Shown: one piece after another, positions 8,663 to 16,850 of the stretch
How the letters are laid out: every line of letters starts with the position of its first letter
Position numbering within the stretch: the stretch's first letter is position 1
Source of the DNA: Limosilactobacillus fastidiosus
Lineage (GTDB): Bacteria; Bacillota; Bacilli; Lactobacillales; Lactobacillaceae
Length of the DNA stretch: 64,000 nt
Direction of reading: 5' to 3'
NCBI RefSeq assembly: GCF_014145505.1
Contig: NZ_JACIUZ010000025.1
Span: forward strand, 48,344 to 112,343
Position numbers and translations under genes: made by a program
The notes under the pieces: generated by a model
Databases searched by the model: none
Told to the model about the DNA's origin: nothing
Seen by the model: only the letters and a program-made list of their open reading frames with translations

Positions 8663-9693
8663 TTACTTGATCTCTCCTGATAAAGTTGAAAAAGACGAAA
8701 ATAATAAAAAGCTACCGCTCCACCAGGAACAGTCGCTGGATTAAATTTCCATTTATCGACCGGCCCCTGATATTGTTTAGTTAGCTGGTGACGGATAGGC
8801 GCCGGTAAAAGTCGCTCCCAGTCAATGGCTTCAGGATAAATGATCGCTACTTCCAGCAAATGCTCACGAACAGTATTTTCCTTAATCCTTCTCCGCTTTG
8901 CGATCTGAGTAATCGAATAACCGCGTTGATAGAGTAATAGGGTTTGATTACCACTGTTACTCAACGGGCTTGGCGCCAATAATTCCCCTAATAACCGCGA
9001 TAATGTTCCCTGATAACTATTAGCAAATGCCGCAATTGCTAATAGGGCATCTTGCTTAATAATCGGTAATTGTCCTTTAGAAATGGGGAGTTGCCGACAC
9101 AATTGAAGTTCGTTTTTACCAGTTATCTGATGACCAATTAGTGAGTAGAAGAAATAGTTAACTAATCGTTCATCAACACTCTCTAGCGAATTACCAAACA
9201 ATTCAAGTTCCTTGAATAGTTCTTTAACAATGTTTCCCCGCCAGTTAAGGAGCCAATGTTTAACAACCTGTTGTTCATGATATTCATTAGTTAGCGGTGC
9301 ATAATAACGGTTATGATATGTTAGTTCAGAAACAACCTGAACACCAAGAAGTAACCGTTGCTCAATTCGTCGCGTATTAGCCAGCCAGTACCAATCAAAA
9401 AAATGCGGTTGATATTCTTCATCGGCTAATTCTTCTTGTTTCAACACTCCTGAAGTTGTTAAAAGTGCTTGTCCTGTTGAATCAAGGCGAATCAGGTTAT
9501 CCTTAACTAGTCGCTTAATTGAATAATCAAACTCTTCACGCTCTAGTGAACGGTAAGCTCCTGTCCACTTAAGAAGGCCGTATTGCTTAGCCCAGAAAAG
9601 CGTTGAAACTGTTCGCCGATCTTTTAACGTATTTTCAATCACCCTAATCCGTCGTGGCTGATGCTCATCAAAGAATCTTAATAAGTTATCCAT
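8659..9693 (-). CDS. RecQ-linked helix-turn-helix protein (YpbB family)
   Basis: A protein of about 344 residues, related by position and layout to B. subtilis YpbB, the gene just before recS/recQ. The C-terminal part holds a helix-turn-helix (QRGYSITQIAKRRRIKENTV, about residues 255-275), like the HTH_40 domain attached to RecQ in other species. The N-terminal 230 residues are helical and unassigned. The ATG at 9693 is preferred over the GTG 15 bases further upstream because GGAGAG is correctly spaced from it. Overlap with recQ suggests a helicase accessory factor; this is inference. Confidence 0.8.
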   Translation of the reverse strand: MDNLLRFFDEHQPRRIRVIENTLKDRRTVSTLFWAKQYGLLKWTGAYRSLEREEFDYSIKRLVKDNLIRLDSTGQALLTTSGVLKQEELADEEYQPHFFDWYWLANTRRIEQRLLLGVQVVSELTYHNRYYAPLTNEYHEQQVVKHWLLNWRGNIVKELFKELELFGNSLESVDERLVNYFFYSLIGHQITGKNELQLCRQLPISKGQLPIIKQDALLAIAAFANSYQGTLSRLLGELLAPSPLSNSGNQTLLLYQRGYSITQIAKRRRIKENTVREHLLEVAIIYPEAIDWERLLPAPIRHQLTKQYQGPVDKWKFNPATVPGGAVAFYYFRLFQLYQERSSK

Positions 9694-9853
9694 TTTTTCA
9701 CTCTCCACTCTAATTTATTATAACGGAAAGGATTTAAAATGATCCGAAAAGAAAAGAGAACATTTAAAGGCTGAAAGAGACTACGTAAGAAATTGCGAAA
9801 TCAGCTTACTAGTTTGTTTTTCAACGCAAAGCTAGCCTTTAAGCGCAAAGAGA

Positions 9854-9886
9854 GCTCTAGCATTCGGATTTACCGAACACTAGAGC
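9854..9886 (-). terminator. Strong stem-loop between ribU and the YpbB-like gene
   Basis: GCTCTAG pairs with CTAGAGC, and inner TTCGG pairs with CCGAA around ATTTA. The T-run on the minus strand is poor (TCTCTTT), so termination of ribU here is plausible but not certain. Nothing else recognisable lies in the 237-base gap at 9709-9945 apart from a presumed promoter for the downstream pair. Confidence 0.5.
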
Positions 9887-9945
9887 CCTTTTATGGACTA
9901 GACTGTAGTAATTTCAACTATATAGCACATATTATTAACATCAAA

Positions 9946-10527
9946 TTATTCTTCGAGTCGTTTTTGATTAAGCCATGATTTGAGTCGAATAGCTATTAAC
10001 GCAAACACAGTGGAAATGAGGACACCCTTGATTAAGTTAAAAGGAATAACACCAACCGCAATCAATTCTGGAATTGGTAATGTTGATTTCCAGTTCCAAA
10101 GGGCCATATAAAGTGGCGTTAGGACCCACCAATTTAATAGAGCCATAAATATAACTAAGGTAAATGTAGAAGTAATTCCTCCTAGCCATAATTGACGCTT
10201 AAATGACCATGCCTTATGTTTCCAAACCCAGCAAAATGGTAACAGTAATGCTAGTGAAGAAAGAAAATTACCCAAAATTCCAACCAACTCACCAGCAGAA
10301 AAGCCACGAGTCAAAGTATGGATAAGGCACTTTAAAAATGCAATCATCACTCCAGCAGCTGGGCCATAAATAAACCCACCAATTAGTACCGGTAAGTCTG
10401 AAAAATCCATTTTAAGATATGGAGCAATCGGTAAAATTGGGAATTCAAATAGCATTAAAATAAATGCTAATGCACTTAAACAACTAACACCAACCATTTG
10501 GTGAACTTTTTGATGTGATGTAACCAT
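9946..10527 (-). CDS. ribU: ECF transporter S component, riboflavin (RibU)
   Basis: This 193-residue integral membrane protein has five to six hydrophobic segments (about 14-33, 44-66, 80-102, 108-128, 135-160, 165-185). It is the substrate-binding subunit of an energy-coupling factor importer and works with EcfA1A2T encoded elsewhere. The N-terminal Leu/Ala segment followed by a DFSDLPVLIGGFIYGP-like loop is typical of RibU. Specificity for riboflavin is supported by the FMN riboswitch upstream. The ATG at 10527 is chosen because AGGAGG is 9 bases ahead; a longer frame would start inside the riboswitch terminator. It ends in a basic QKRLEE. Confidence 0.92.
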   Translation of the reverse strand: MVTSHQKVHQMVGVSCLSALAFILMLFEFPILPIAPYLKMDFSDLPVLIGGFIYGPAAGVMIAFLKCLIHTLTRGFSAGELVGILGNFLSSLALLLPFCWVWKHKAWSFKRQLWLGGITSTFTLVIFMALLNWWVLTPLYMALWNWKSTLPIPELIAVGVIPFNLIKGVLISTVFALIAIRLKSWLNQKRLEE

Positions 10528-10573
10528 CGACAACAACCTCCTATCGAGATTGCCTTCAAAATATTTTAAATAT

Positions 10574-10611
10574 AAAAAACACGTCACTTAACCTTAGTTG
10601 TCAGCAACGTG
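10574..10611 (-). terminator. FMN-riboswitch-controlled terminator
   Basis: CACGTTGCT pairs with AGTGACGTG (two G-U pairs), followed by six T on the minus strand. It stands between the FMN aptamer and the ribU ribosome-binding site, the usual place for an expression platform that stops transcription when FMN is bound. Confidence 0.75.
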
Positions 10612-10643
10612 CATTCTCATTCATATTTAAATAAATGTAGTAG

Positions 10644-10757
10644 AATCTTCTGCATACCAGACTATACTGTCGGCTCTGGAATCAAACCAGATCAACCATC
10701 GAAATGGGTTGCGGGCTATACCGCCGGTCGGGAATTTCACCGCGCCTTGAAGACAAC
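10644..10757 (-). ncRNA. FMN riboswitch (RFN element)
   Basis: Read on the minus strand, the aptamer shows the conserved core: GGTGAAATTCCCGACCGGCG, then GTATAGCCCGC, and after a variable stem CCGACAGTATAGTCTGG. The closing P1 helix pairs TCTTC with GAAGA. It binds FMN and shuts off ribU. The variable stem carries two CCA-type arms. Confidence 0.96.
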
Positions 10758-10779
10758 TCCTATGAAATTTTACAACATT

Positions 10780-10808
10780 ATAATACTGGGGATTCCGCAG
10801 TATGTCAA
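10780..10808 (-). promoter_or_regulatory. Promoter of the ribU riboswitch transcript
   Basis: A consensus TTGACA (10803-10808) and TATTAT (10780-10785) are spaced by exactly 17 bases. The predicted start lies about 15 bases before the FMN aptamer, which fits well. Confidence 0.85.
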
Positions 10809-10873
10809 GGACTAGGAAGGTTATTGTGTACCATACTTTCCGTTTCCTCTAAGATTTCCTCCAGAATTAAATA

Positions 10874-11596
10874 CTATCTACTCATCTTCTTTAATAACTT
10901 AACCTCATCAGGTTTTAATTCACGGAATTCCCCTGATTGCAGTCCATGAAGATCCAGTGGACCATAAGATTCACGGTGAAGTTTGATAACAGGATGATGA
11001 ATCGCATCAAACATCAACTTTACTTGATGATAACGTCCCTCATGGATCGTCAACTTAACCAAACTCGTTTGCTTTTTCTGATCTGTTTCAATTAGACGCG
11101 TCTTAGCTTTTTTAGTCACTCGCCCCTTAACTTTTACCCCGACCCGCAATTGTTTAAGATCATTATTATTAACTATTCCCCGCACCTTTGCAATATATGC
11201 CTTTTCAACTTCAAATTTCGGGTGCATTAACCGGTTAGCCAAATCACCATCATTAGTCAATAGTAAAATTCCGGTGGTATCATAATCCAGTCTTCCAACC
11301 GGATATACTCGCTCTTCAATCCCTTTATCTTTCAGGATATCAACAACAGTCCGCCGTCCTTTATCATCATGAGCACTCGTAATTACTGAACGAGGCTTAT
11401 TCAGCAAGTAGTAAACGTGGGCCTCACGATGAAGAGGAACACCATCGACTACCACTTCATCGTGTTCACTAACTTTAATTCCCATCTCCGTTACTGTCTT
11501 TCCATTGACTTGAACATGACCACTAGCAATTAACTTTTCTGATGATCGGCGAGATGCGACTCCGGCTTCAGCCATTACTTTTTGTAGACGTTCCAT
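10874..11596 (-). CDS. rluB: 23S rRNA pseudouridine synthase RluB
   Basis: This 240-residue enzyme isomerises a uridine in 23S rRNA (position 2605 in E. coli). An N-terminal S4 domain (RLQKVMAEAGVASRRSSE, residues 3-20) is followed by the RsuA-family catalytic core, with the nucleophile Asp104 in GRLDYDTTGILLLTNDG. It is the last gene of the scpA-scpB-rluB run and starts one base after scpB ends. Typical length, no anomalies. Confidence 0.95.
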   Translation of the reverse strand: MERLQKVMAEAGVASRRSSEKLIASGHVQVNGKTVTEMGIKVSEHDEVVVDGVPLHREAHVYYLLNKPRSVITSAHDDKGRRTVVDILKDKGIEERVYPVGRLDYDTTGILLLTNDGDLANRLMHPKFEVEKAYIAKVRGIVNNNDLKQLRVGVKVKGRVTKKAKTRLIETDQKKQTSLVKLTIHEGRYHQVKLMFDAIHHPVIKLHRESYGPLDLHGLQSGEFRELKPDEVKLLKKMSR

Positions 11597-11597
11597 T

Positions 11598-12200
11598 TTA
11601 CTCCTCCTGTTGTTTTTGTCGTGCCTGTAAAGCTTCTAAAAATAGGTCACCGCCTAGATTGTTGAAATCAAGATCTTCTTGCTCAGCCAAAGGTGGCAAT
11701 TCCTTTAATGAGGATAAACCGAAGTAATCCAAAAAACTATCCGTTGTTACATATAAGAATGGTCTCCCTGGTGCTTCTAACCGTCCATGGGTACTGATCA
11801 ATCCACGAACCATCAATTTTTGTAACGAAGCGGAACTCTGGACCCCACGAATATCATCAATTTCCAACCGAGTAATTGGTTGACGATAGGCAATAATCGC
11901 TAAAACTTCTAATAATACTCGTGTTAAAGGAATCGTTAAAGGCACCTCAAAATAGTGCTTAATCACTGGTGACAGTTCATGTTTAGTTGCTAAGCGATAT
12001 GTATCACCACTATTTAATAACACTAATGCAGAGTCGGGATCACCTTCATACCTTCCCTTTAATTGCTTTAATAGTTCCAGTACTGCTGGTTTCATAAAAC
12101 CAGTAATTTTGGCAAGATCTCCTAAAGTAATTCCTTCATCACCACTAATAAAGAGTAATCCTTCAATCTTCGCTAGGTTGGTTGGCTCGGTATTGCTCAC
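11598..12200 (-). CDS. scpB: Segregation and condensation protein B
   Basis: This 200-residue winged-helix protein forms the SMC-ScpA-ScpB condensin, which organises and segregates the nucleoid. The opening EGLLFISGDEGITLGDLAKI and the central LLEVLAIIAYRQPITRLEID (approximately 95-115) are hallmarks of ScpB. The C-terminal acidic tail is typical. It overlaps scpA by 38 bases, implying tight translational coupling. Confidence 0.96.
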   Translation of the reverse strand: MSNTEPTNLAKIEGLLFISGDEGITLGDLAKITGFMKPAVLELLKQLKGRYEGDPDSALVLLNSGDTYRLATKHELSPVIKHYFEVPLTIPLTRVLLEVLAIIAYRQPITRLEIDDIRGVQSSASLQKLMVRGLISTHGRLEAPGRPFLYVTTDSFLDYFGLSSLKELPPLAEQEDLDFNNLGGDLFLEALQARQKQQEE

Positions 12201-12960
12201 CTTTTAATCCCTCCACTAAAATAATTGGTCCAAATAATTTTTCCTGGTGTATAGTGACTGCTTGATGCTTGGTTAATTCCAAAATTGCTAAAAATGTCGT
12301 AACTAATTCATCACGGGTCTGTTCTCCAATAAATAGGTCCTCAAACCTCGTAGCTTCCTGTTTAACGATTGCAAAAACCTGATTCATCCTTTGGGCGACA
12401 CTTACTTTTTCCGCTGCCACTGTTTCGTGAACTGGAGAAGTTAACTGGTGACGTTTAAGGACATCGGCAAATGCTTGTTGAAGTTGGCTTAACGTGACTC
12501 CTGGTTCAACATGTTTAGCAATCATTTCGGCTGGAACATGCATTGCCGGCCTGGTATATTCAGCCTGACGAAAATCAGCCTTATCTTTTAAATGTGAGGC
12601 TGCCTTCTGGTAACGCTGATATTCTAATAACTGTTCCACTAGTTCCTGCCGAGGGTCAACAATCTCTTCGCTTTGTTCTTCTATTTCTTCATCTGGTTGA
12701 GGAAGGAGTAACTGGCTTTTAATATTCATCAAAGTTGCGGCCATCACAAAATAGTCACCAGCTACCTCAAGTTGGTGACTTTTCATGGTTCTTAAATAAT
12801 CAAAATATTGTTGTGTAATCTCCTCAATTTGAATATCATAAATATCCATTTTTGATTGCCGAATCAAATGGAGTAAAAGATCTAACGGTCCCTCGAAGCC
12901 ACCAATCTTAAGCGTTGGTTGAAATGGATATCGTGGAATTATTTCTTGTTTATCGCTCAT
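12163..12960 (-). CDS. scpA: Segregation and condensation protein A
   Basis: This 265-residue kleisin links the SMC heads. The diagnostic FEGPLDLLLHLIRQSKMDIYDI (about 19-40; its core is EGPLDLLLHLI) and MAATLMNIKSQLLLP (about 74-88) are present, with a C-terminal winged helix (VTTFLAILELTKHQ). Overlaps ribT by 11 bases and scpB by 38. Part of the xerD-ribT-scpA-scpB-rluB operon common in lactobacilli. Confidence 0.96.
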   Translation of the reverse strand: MSDKQEIIPRYPFQPTLKIGGFEGPLDLLLHLIRQSKMDIYDIQIEEITQQYFDYLRTMKSHQLEVAGDYFVMAATLMNIKSQLLLPQPDEEIEEQSEEIVDPRQELVEQLLEYQRYQKAASHLKDKADFRQAEYTRPAMHVPAEMIAKHVEPGVTLSQLQQAFADVLKRHQLTSPVHETVAAEKVSVAQRMNQVFAIVKQEATRFEDLFIGEQTRDELVTTFLAILELTKHQAVTIHQEKLFGPIILVEGLKGEQYRANQPSED

Positions 12961-13309
12961 TATTTCGCTCCCAGTTTGAAATCAACGGTTGAGTTTTTAA
13001 CGTTCCCATTAGCCTTTTTTCACGATATTGTTCATGAATTGCAGTTAATAACGCATAAACATTTTTTCCGGAACGATCAGTTGGTGTAAATGATATATGA
13101 CGAACTAAGACATGTTTCTTACCAACTTCAATAACGATGATTCCAATAAAATGATTATCTTCTGTATCCTTCCAGAGGTAGATCTGATAATTCTGATCCA
13201 TAGAAATTTTGATTGCATCAGCAAGCTGATCATAATCACGTAATTCGGGTAGAAAGGATAAAAGCCCCATCGCAATCTTTTCATAGTCTTTTCGATATCG
13301 AACTAACAT
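12950..13309 (-). CDS. ribT: RibT-like GNAT-family protein
   Basis: A 119-residue protein whose opening (MLVRYRKDYEKIAMGLLSFL) closely resembles RibT of the B. subtilis riboflavin operon, followed by a short GNAT acetyltransferase fold (FIGIIVIEVGKKHVLVRHISFTP). The acetyl-CoA loop (around TDRSGKNVYALL) is somewhat eroded compared with the Q/RxxGxG/A consensus. The substrate is unknown. Here it stands between xerD and scpA, away from rib biosynthesis genes, as in many lactobacilli. Function is not established. Confidence 0.75.
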   Translation of the reverse strand: MLVRYRKDYEKIAMGLLSFLPELRDYDQLADAIKISMDQNYQIYLWKDTEDNHFIGIIVIEVGKKHVLVRHISFTPTDRSGKNVYALLTAIHEQYREKRLMGTLKTQPLISNWERNNER

Positions 13310-13327
13310 AATTTCCTCCCTGAGATT

Positions 13328-14212
13328 TTACGCTCGCGGATGACATTGGCGATAAACCGTCACTAATTCCTGAGAATCAAAATGAATGTATGACTCATAA
13401 TTTTCTCGTCCACTTTCTCTCCCTAGAAGTGCTTGGACTACTTGCCAACTAGCACCATTATTCAATAGATCAGCAATAAAGGTATGCCGGAGAGTCTGAA
13501 GAGTAATATCTTTTTTTAACCCTGATTCCCTTACAATTCCTTTAAAGTTTTTCCATACTCCTTGCCTTGTCATCTGGTGACCACGCGCGTTTAAGAAAAC
13601 ATAATCACTAGAAGCAGCAGCGGTAATCTCCAGGTACTTTTTAAGCCATTCACTTGCCATTTTTCCTAAAGGAACAATTCGCTGGTGATGAGAATTACCC
13701 TGAATCTGGAGAATTTGTAAATCAAGGTGAACCTGTGAACGTTTGAGGTTAATCAATTCACTAACTAGCATTCCTGTCCCATACATTAATTCTAATAATG
13801 TTCGATCACGCAAACCATTAGTAGTTGTTGTATTCGGAATCGTAAATAGTTGTTCGATTTCATTTTGGGATAATGTAATTGGGGGCTTTTTGGGTGCTAC
13901 ACGCTCATGATCAACATAGTCCATCGGGTTCACCTGAATCTCATGGCGACGCAAAAGATAACGAAAGAGTTGACGAAGGCTAGAAATTGTCCTGTTAATC
14001 GTTGTGCTAGCGCGCTGTTCCTGCTTCATTTTAGCAATCAGGTTAATCACAGCGTATTGATCAACTCTTTGCCAACTCCCAATTCCGTTAGCTTCAAAAA
14101 AAGCAACACACATTTTCAAGTCATGACGATAACTTTGACATGTATTATGCGAACGACCTTTTTGGGTTACTAGATAATCAATAAATTGATCAATTGTTTC
14201 CAGCATTCTCAT
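13328..14212 (-). CDS. xerD: XerD-type tyrosine recombinase homologue with degenerate active site
   Basis: This 294-residue protein keeps full XerD architecture: core-binding SAM-like domain (about 5-90) and catalytic domain (about 110-285). It is located just before ribT-scpA, where Firmicutes encode xerD. Active-site residues are altered, however. Arg I is Leu149 (YGTGMLVSEL). The beta-hairpin Lys is Asn173 (QGNSHHQR). The HxxR His is Gln239 (LQTLRH), although Arg242 remains. The third-box His is Arg265 (LLGRESG). Tyr275 is kept. It is therefore probably unable to recombine dif alone and resembles the inactive XerD-like proteins next to scpA in streptococci. The start overlaps cvfB by 23 bases; a Met at 14206 is an alternative. 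Confidence 0.85.
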   Translation of the reverse strand: MRMLETIDQFIDYLVTQKGRSHNTCQSYRHDLKMCVAFFEANGIGSWQRVDQYAVINLIAKMKQEQRASTTINRTISSLRQLFRYLLRRHEIQVNPMDYVDHERVAPKKPPITLSQNEIEQLFTIPNTTTTNGLRDRTLLELMYGTGMLVSELINLKRSQVHLDLQILQIQGNSHHQRIVPLGKMASEWLKKYLEITAAASSDYVFLNARGHQMTRQGVWKNFKGIVRESGLKKDITLQTLRHTFIADLLNNGASWQVVQALLGRESGRENYESYIHFDSQELVTVYRQCHPRA

Positions 14213-15086
14213 TCTTCTTTTCCAAGAGGATTAATTGGCCACCCTCTTCTTTTACTAATCCAGCTTTTAATAGGTGACCAATTGCCCGTTTAAATTGTCC
14301 CTTACTAATCCCAAACACCTCGCGAATCACGGTCGGATCAGTTTTATCAGTATACGGTAATCGGTGGTTTTGATTATGTTCTAACATCGCTAGAAGCATT
14401 TGAGCATCTTCACTAATTGCTTGATATGCCCGCGGCTTCAAAGAAAGATTTAATCCGCCATGAGATGAAATGCCAATCACGCGTGCCTTTACCCGTTGTC
14501 CCAGTCGTGGTTCTTGCTCCCGTTCACTTGGGTGAATATAGCCAAGATGGTAACCGTCAGTTAACACAAAAGTTCCACTCATTTTTAAACGGTAGACGGT
14601 TGCATAAGTATCATGATTCAAAAGGCGGTTATTAGAAGCAACAGAAATAGCTTGGTAAATTTGATCATCAGCAAGTTTTCCCCAAATTCGGTCTTTATCA
14701 TCAACTCGCAAAGAAAGAAGAAGGCGATCACCAGGCTGGGGCCATAGGTGCTTTAAGGATGGCAAATCATCTAATGATACTGCAATATCTTTATTAGGCA
14801 AACCAATATCTACAAACACCCCTAGATCTCGCCGAACACTAACTACCGTTCCATAATCATAATGATCAACCTGAACCGTTGGAATATGTTTACATGTCAT
14901 TTGGAGTTGGTGATCCTCATTTTCATAGACAAAGCCACGAACTTGACCTCCAATGTGTAAAACCTGAGGACTTTCATTTTTGGGAAGCCGGTACGTTTGC
15001 CCATTCCGGTCAGGTTGGACAAAGTAATCATTTTCATTTTCATCAATCATTACTGCTGTAACAACTTTTCCTAATGCTGAATTCAT
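14190..15086 (-). CDS. cvfB: S1-like RNA-binding protein CvfB
   Basis: A 298-residue protein with tandem S1-like OB domains (one centred on VVSVRRDLGVFVDIGLPNKD, about 83-102; another on VTDGYHLGYIHPSE-like residues near 175) and a C-terminal winged helix (PTVIREVFGISKGQFKRAIG, about 245-270). This matches the CvfB/YitL family, which binds RNA and affects virulence-gene expression in staphylococci. It is the first gene of the run leading into xerD. A short tandem repeat lies directly upstream. Confidence 0.88.
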   Translation of the reverse strand: MNSALGKVVTAVMIDENENDYFVQPDRNGQTYRLPKNESPQVLHIGGQVRGFVYENEDHQLQMTCKHIPTVQVDHYDYGTVVSVRRDLGVFVDIGLPNKDIAVSLDDLPSLKHLWPQPGDRLLLSLRVDDKDRIWGKLADDQIYQAISVASNNRLLNHDTYATVYRLKMSGTFVLTDGYHLGYIHPSEREQEPRLGQRVKARVIGISSHGGLNLSLKPRAYQAISEDAQMLLAMLEHNQNHRLPYTDKTDPTVIREVFGISKGQFKRAIGHLLKAGLVKEEGGQLILLEKKNENAGNN

Positions 15087-15099
15087 TAAATAATCCCAC

Positions 15100-15133
15100 T
15101 TTCATTAATCCGATTTCATTAATCCGATTTCAT
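15100..15133. repeat. Tandem 14-bp repeat upstream of cvfB
   Basis: TTTCATTAATCCGA occurs twice head to tail (15100-15113, 15114-15127), followed by a partial third copy TTTCAT. It sits within 15 bases upstream of the cvfB start codon and probably arose by replication slippage. Confidence 0.85.
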
Positions 15134-15190
15134 AATTTCTAATAATTAATTTTACACGGCTCAACGTGATTTGACTAGTATTATGAAAAC

Positions 15191-15220
15191 AAAAAAACTC
15201 CCGTGGAGATTCCACGAGAG
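15191..15220 (-). terminator. Terminator of pyk
   Basis: CTCTCGTGG pairs with CCACGGGAG around a 5-base loop and is followed by seven T on the minus strand. Confidence 0.9.
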
Positions 15221-15254
15221 CCTTTAATTAATTTATTGGGTCCATAAGACTTAA

Positions 15255-16676
15255 TTAGTCAATAGTCATAACCCGCATCATGTTAGTAGCACCCTTAACA
15301 CCTAAAGGTACACCGGCAACAACAATAATCTTGTCACCCTTCTTAGCAAAGCCAAGTTCTACAGCCTTCTTGGCGGCCAAGTCGAACATCTTATCAGTGT
15401 TCTTCATTTCGTCAACAACGTATGGTTGAACACCCCAGTTGATCATAAGGCCACGTTCTACCCGTTCATTAGGAGTAAGAGCGACAATATCAGCATTAGG
15501 ACGATACTTAGAAATCATCTTGGCAGTGTAGCCTGAAGCAGTGTAGGCAACAATGGTGTGAATATCCAAGTCCTTAGCTGCATTAGCCACAGCTGAACCA
15601 ATAGTTTCAGTAACATCTGACTTGTCCCAATCAAACTTTTCAGTTCCGAATTCCCAAAGGTGGTTTTCAGCCTTGATATCAATAGCATTCATCATTGCAA
15701 CTGACTTAACAGGGTAGTCACCGTTAGCACTTTCACCAGAAAGCATAGTAGCATCTGTACCATCAAAGACAGCGTTAGCAACATCAGAAACTTCGGCACG
15801 AGTTGGACGAGGGTTTTCTTGCATTGAATCAAGCATTTGGGTAGCAGTAATAACTGGCTTACCTAATTCATTACAACGCTTGATCATGTGCTTTTGAACA
15901 ATTGGCACATTTTCAGCAGGAATTTCAACACCCATGTCACCACGAGGAACCATTAAACCATCGGAAACTTCAATGATTTCTTCAAAGTTGTCGATACCTT
16001 CTTGTGATTCAATCTTAGGGAAGATTTGAACATCTTCCATATTCTTTTCCTTAAGGAGTTCACGAATATCAAGAACATCTTGAGCTTTACGAACAAATGA
16101 AGCTGAGATGTAGTTAATATTGTTGTCCAAACCGAAACGAATATCACTGCTATCCTTTTCAGTAATTCCTGGCAAGTTGATAGAAACACCAGGAGCGTTA
16201 ACACCCTTCCGAGAACCAAGAACACCGTTGTTAAGGACGTGGCAAACAAGTTCCTTGTGTTCTTCATCCTTTTCATCGATCAACATGTCGATAAGACCAT
16301 CGTCAAAAAGAACGTGGCCACCAACATGAGTATCGTCATAAAGGCCTGGGTAAGTAACAGCGATCTTTTCGTGGGTACCTTCAATTGAAGGATCCATAGA
16401 AATACGAACCTTGTCACCAATCTTAAAGTCGATCTTGCCTTCCTTTTCAACAGTAGTCCGGATTTCAGCACCCTTGGTATCAAGCATTAAACCAACATGC
16501 TTACCAGTAATTTCTTGAGCCTTCTTAACATTTTCCATCCGTCCCAAGTGTTCTGGGTGGTCACCGTGTGAGAAGTTAAACCGGAAAATATTTGCACCAG
16601 CATTAATCAACTTAACGATAGTATCAACATCTGTACTTGCAGGACCAAGTGTACTTACAATCTTGGTTTTCTTCAT
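15255..16676 (-). CDS. pyk: Pyruvate kinase
   Basis: This 473-residue enzyme converts phosphoenolpyruvate and ADP to pyruvate and ATP. The opening MKKTKIVSTLGPAS, the metal-binding region and the active-site MVPRGDMGVEIP (about 240-251) and PVITATQMLDSM (about 262-273) are intact. The length is the short form; the extra C-terminal PEP-utiliser domain of many Bacillales and some lactobacilli is absent. The ATG at 16676 follows AAAGGAGAG correctly; the ATG seven codons upstream overlaps that site. It lies directly downstream of dnaE, with no pfkA between, and has its own regulatory region. Confidence 0.97.
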   Translation of the reverse strand: MKKTKIVSTLGPASTDVDTIVKLINAGANIFRFNFSHGDHPEHLGRMENVKKAQEITGKHVGLMLDTKGAEIRTTVEKEGKIDFKIGDKVRISMDPSIEGTHEKIAVTYPGLYDDTHVGGHVLFDDGLIDMLIDEKDEEHKELVCHVLNNGVLGSRKGVNAPGVSINLPGITEKDSSDIRFGLDNNINYISASFVRKAQDVLDIRELLKEKNMEDVQIFPKIESQEGIDNFEEIIEVSDGLMVPRGDMGVEIPAENVPIVQKHMIKRCNELGKPVITATQMLDSMQENPRPTRAEVSDVANAVFDGTDATMLSGESANGDYPVKSVAMMNAIDIKAENHLWEFGTEKFDWDKSDVTETIGSAVANAAKDLDIHTIVAYTASGYTAKMISKYRPNADIVALTPNERVERGLMINWGVQPYVVDEMKNTDKMFDLAAKKAVELGFAKKGDKIIVVAGVPLGVKGATNMMRVMTID

Positions 16677-16709
16677 AAATGAATCTCTCCTTTGCATTTA
16701 TGCATCAAC

Positions 16710-16733
16710 TGCGGTTTGCATTTGCATACCGCA
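16710..16733 (-). other. Inverted repeat in the pyk leader
   Basis: TGCGGT and ACCGCA pair around a loop made of TGCAAATGC-type repeats. The motif ATGCAAA recurs four times between 16688 and 16738. It is likely part of the untranslated leader; role unknown. Confidence 0.45.
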
Positions 16734-16798
16734 TTTGCACAGCCTTATGATAGCACTTTTCAAAATCTGTGTCTGTAGTTTTTTTCGAAAAGATTTAT

Positions 16799-16812
16799 AG
16801 AAAGCGCTATCA
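16799..16812. promoter_or_regulatory. Candidate CcpA cre site upstream of pyk
   Basis: AGAAAGCGCTATCA matches the catabolite-responsive element consensus TGWAANCGNTNWCA at all defined positions but the first. A second, weaker similar motif (TGATAGCACTTTTCA, 16748-16762) lies about 37 bases closer to the gene. Glycolytic genes are classical CcpA targets. The core promoter could not be fixed with confidence. Confidence 0.5.
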
Positions 16813-16850
16813 TTCAATAAATTTCATTAAGTATTTATTTTCGAAAATTA

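Noticed and set aside
10528..10587. Longer N-terminus for RibU starting at 10587
   Set aside because: It would begin inside the riboswitch terminator stem and T-run, and has no ribosome-binding site; the ATG at 10527 has AGGAGG.
15953..16483. Extra minus-strand open frames within pyk
   Set aside because: They are shadow frames created by the codon bias of pyk and have no ribosome-binding sites or recognisable domains.
16677..16697. Upstream ATG for pyruvate kinase
   Set aside because: It overlaps the ribosome-binding site used by the ATG at 16676, and the family starts MKKTKIV.
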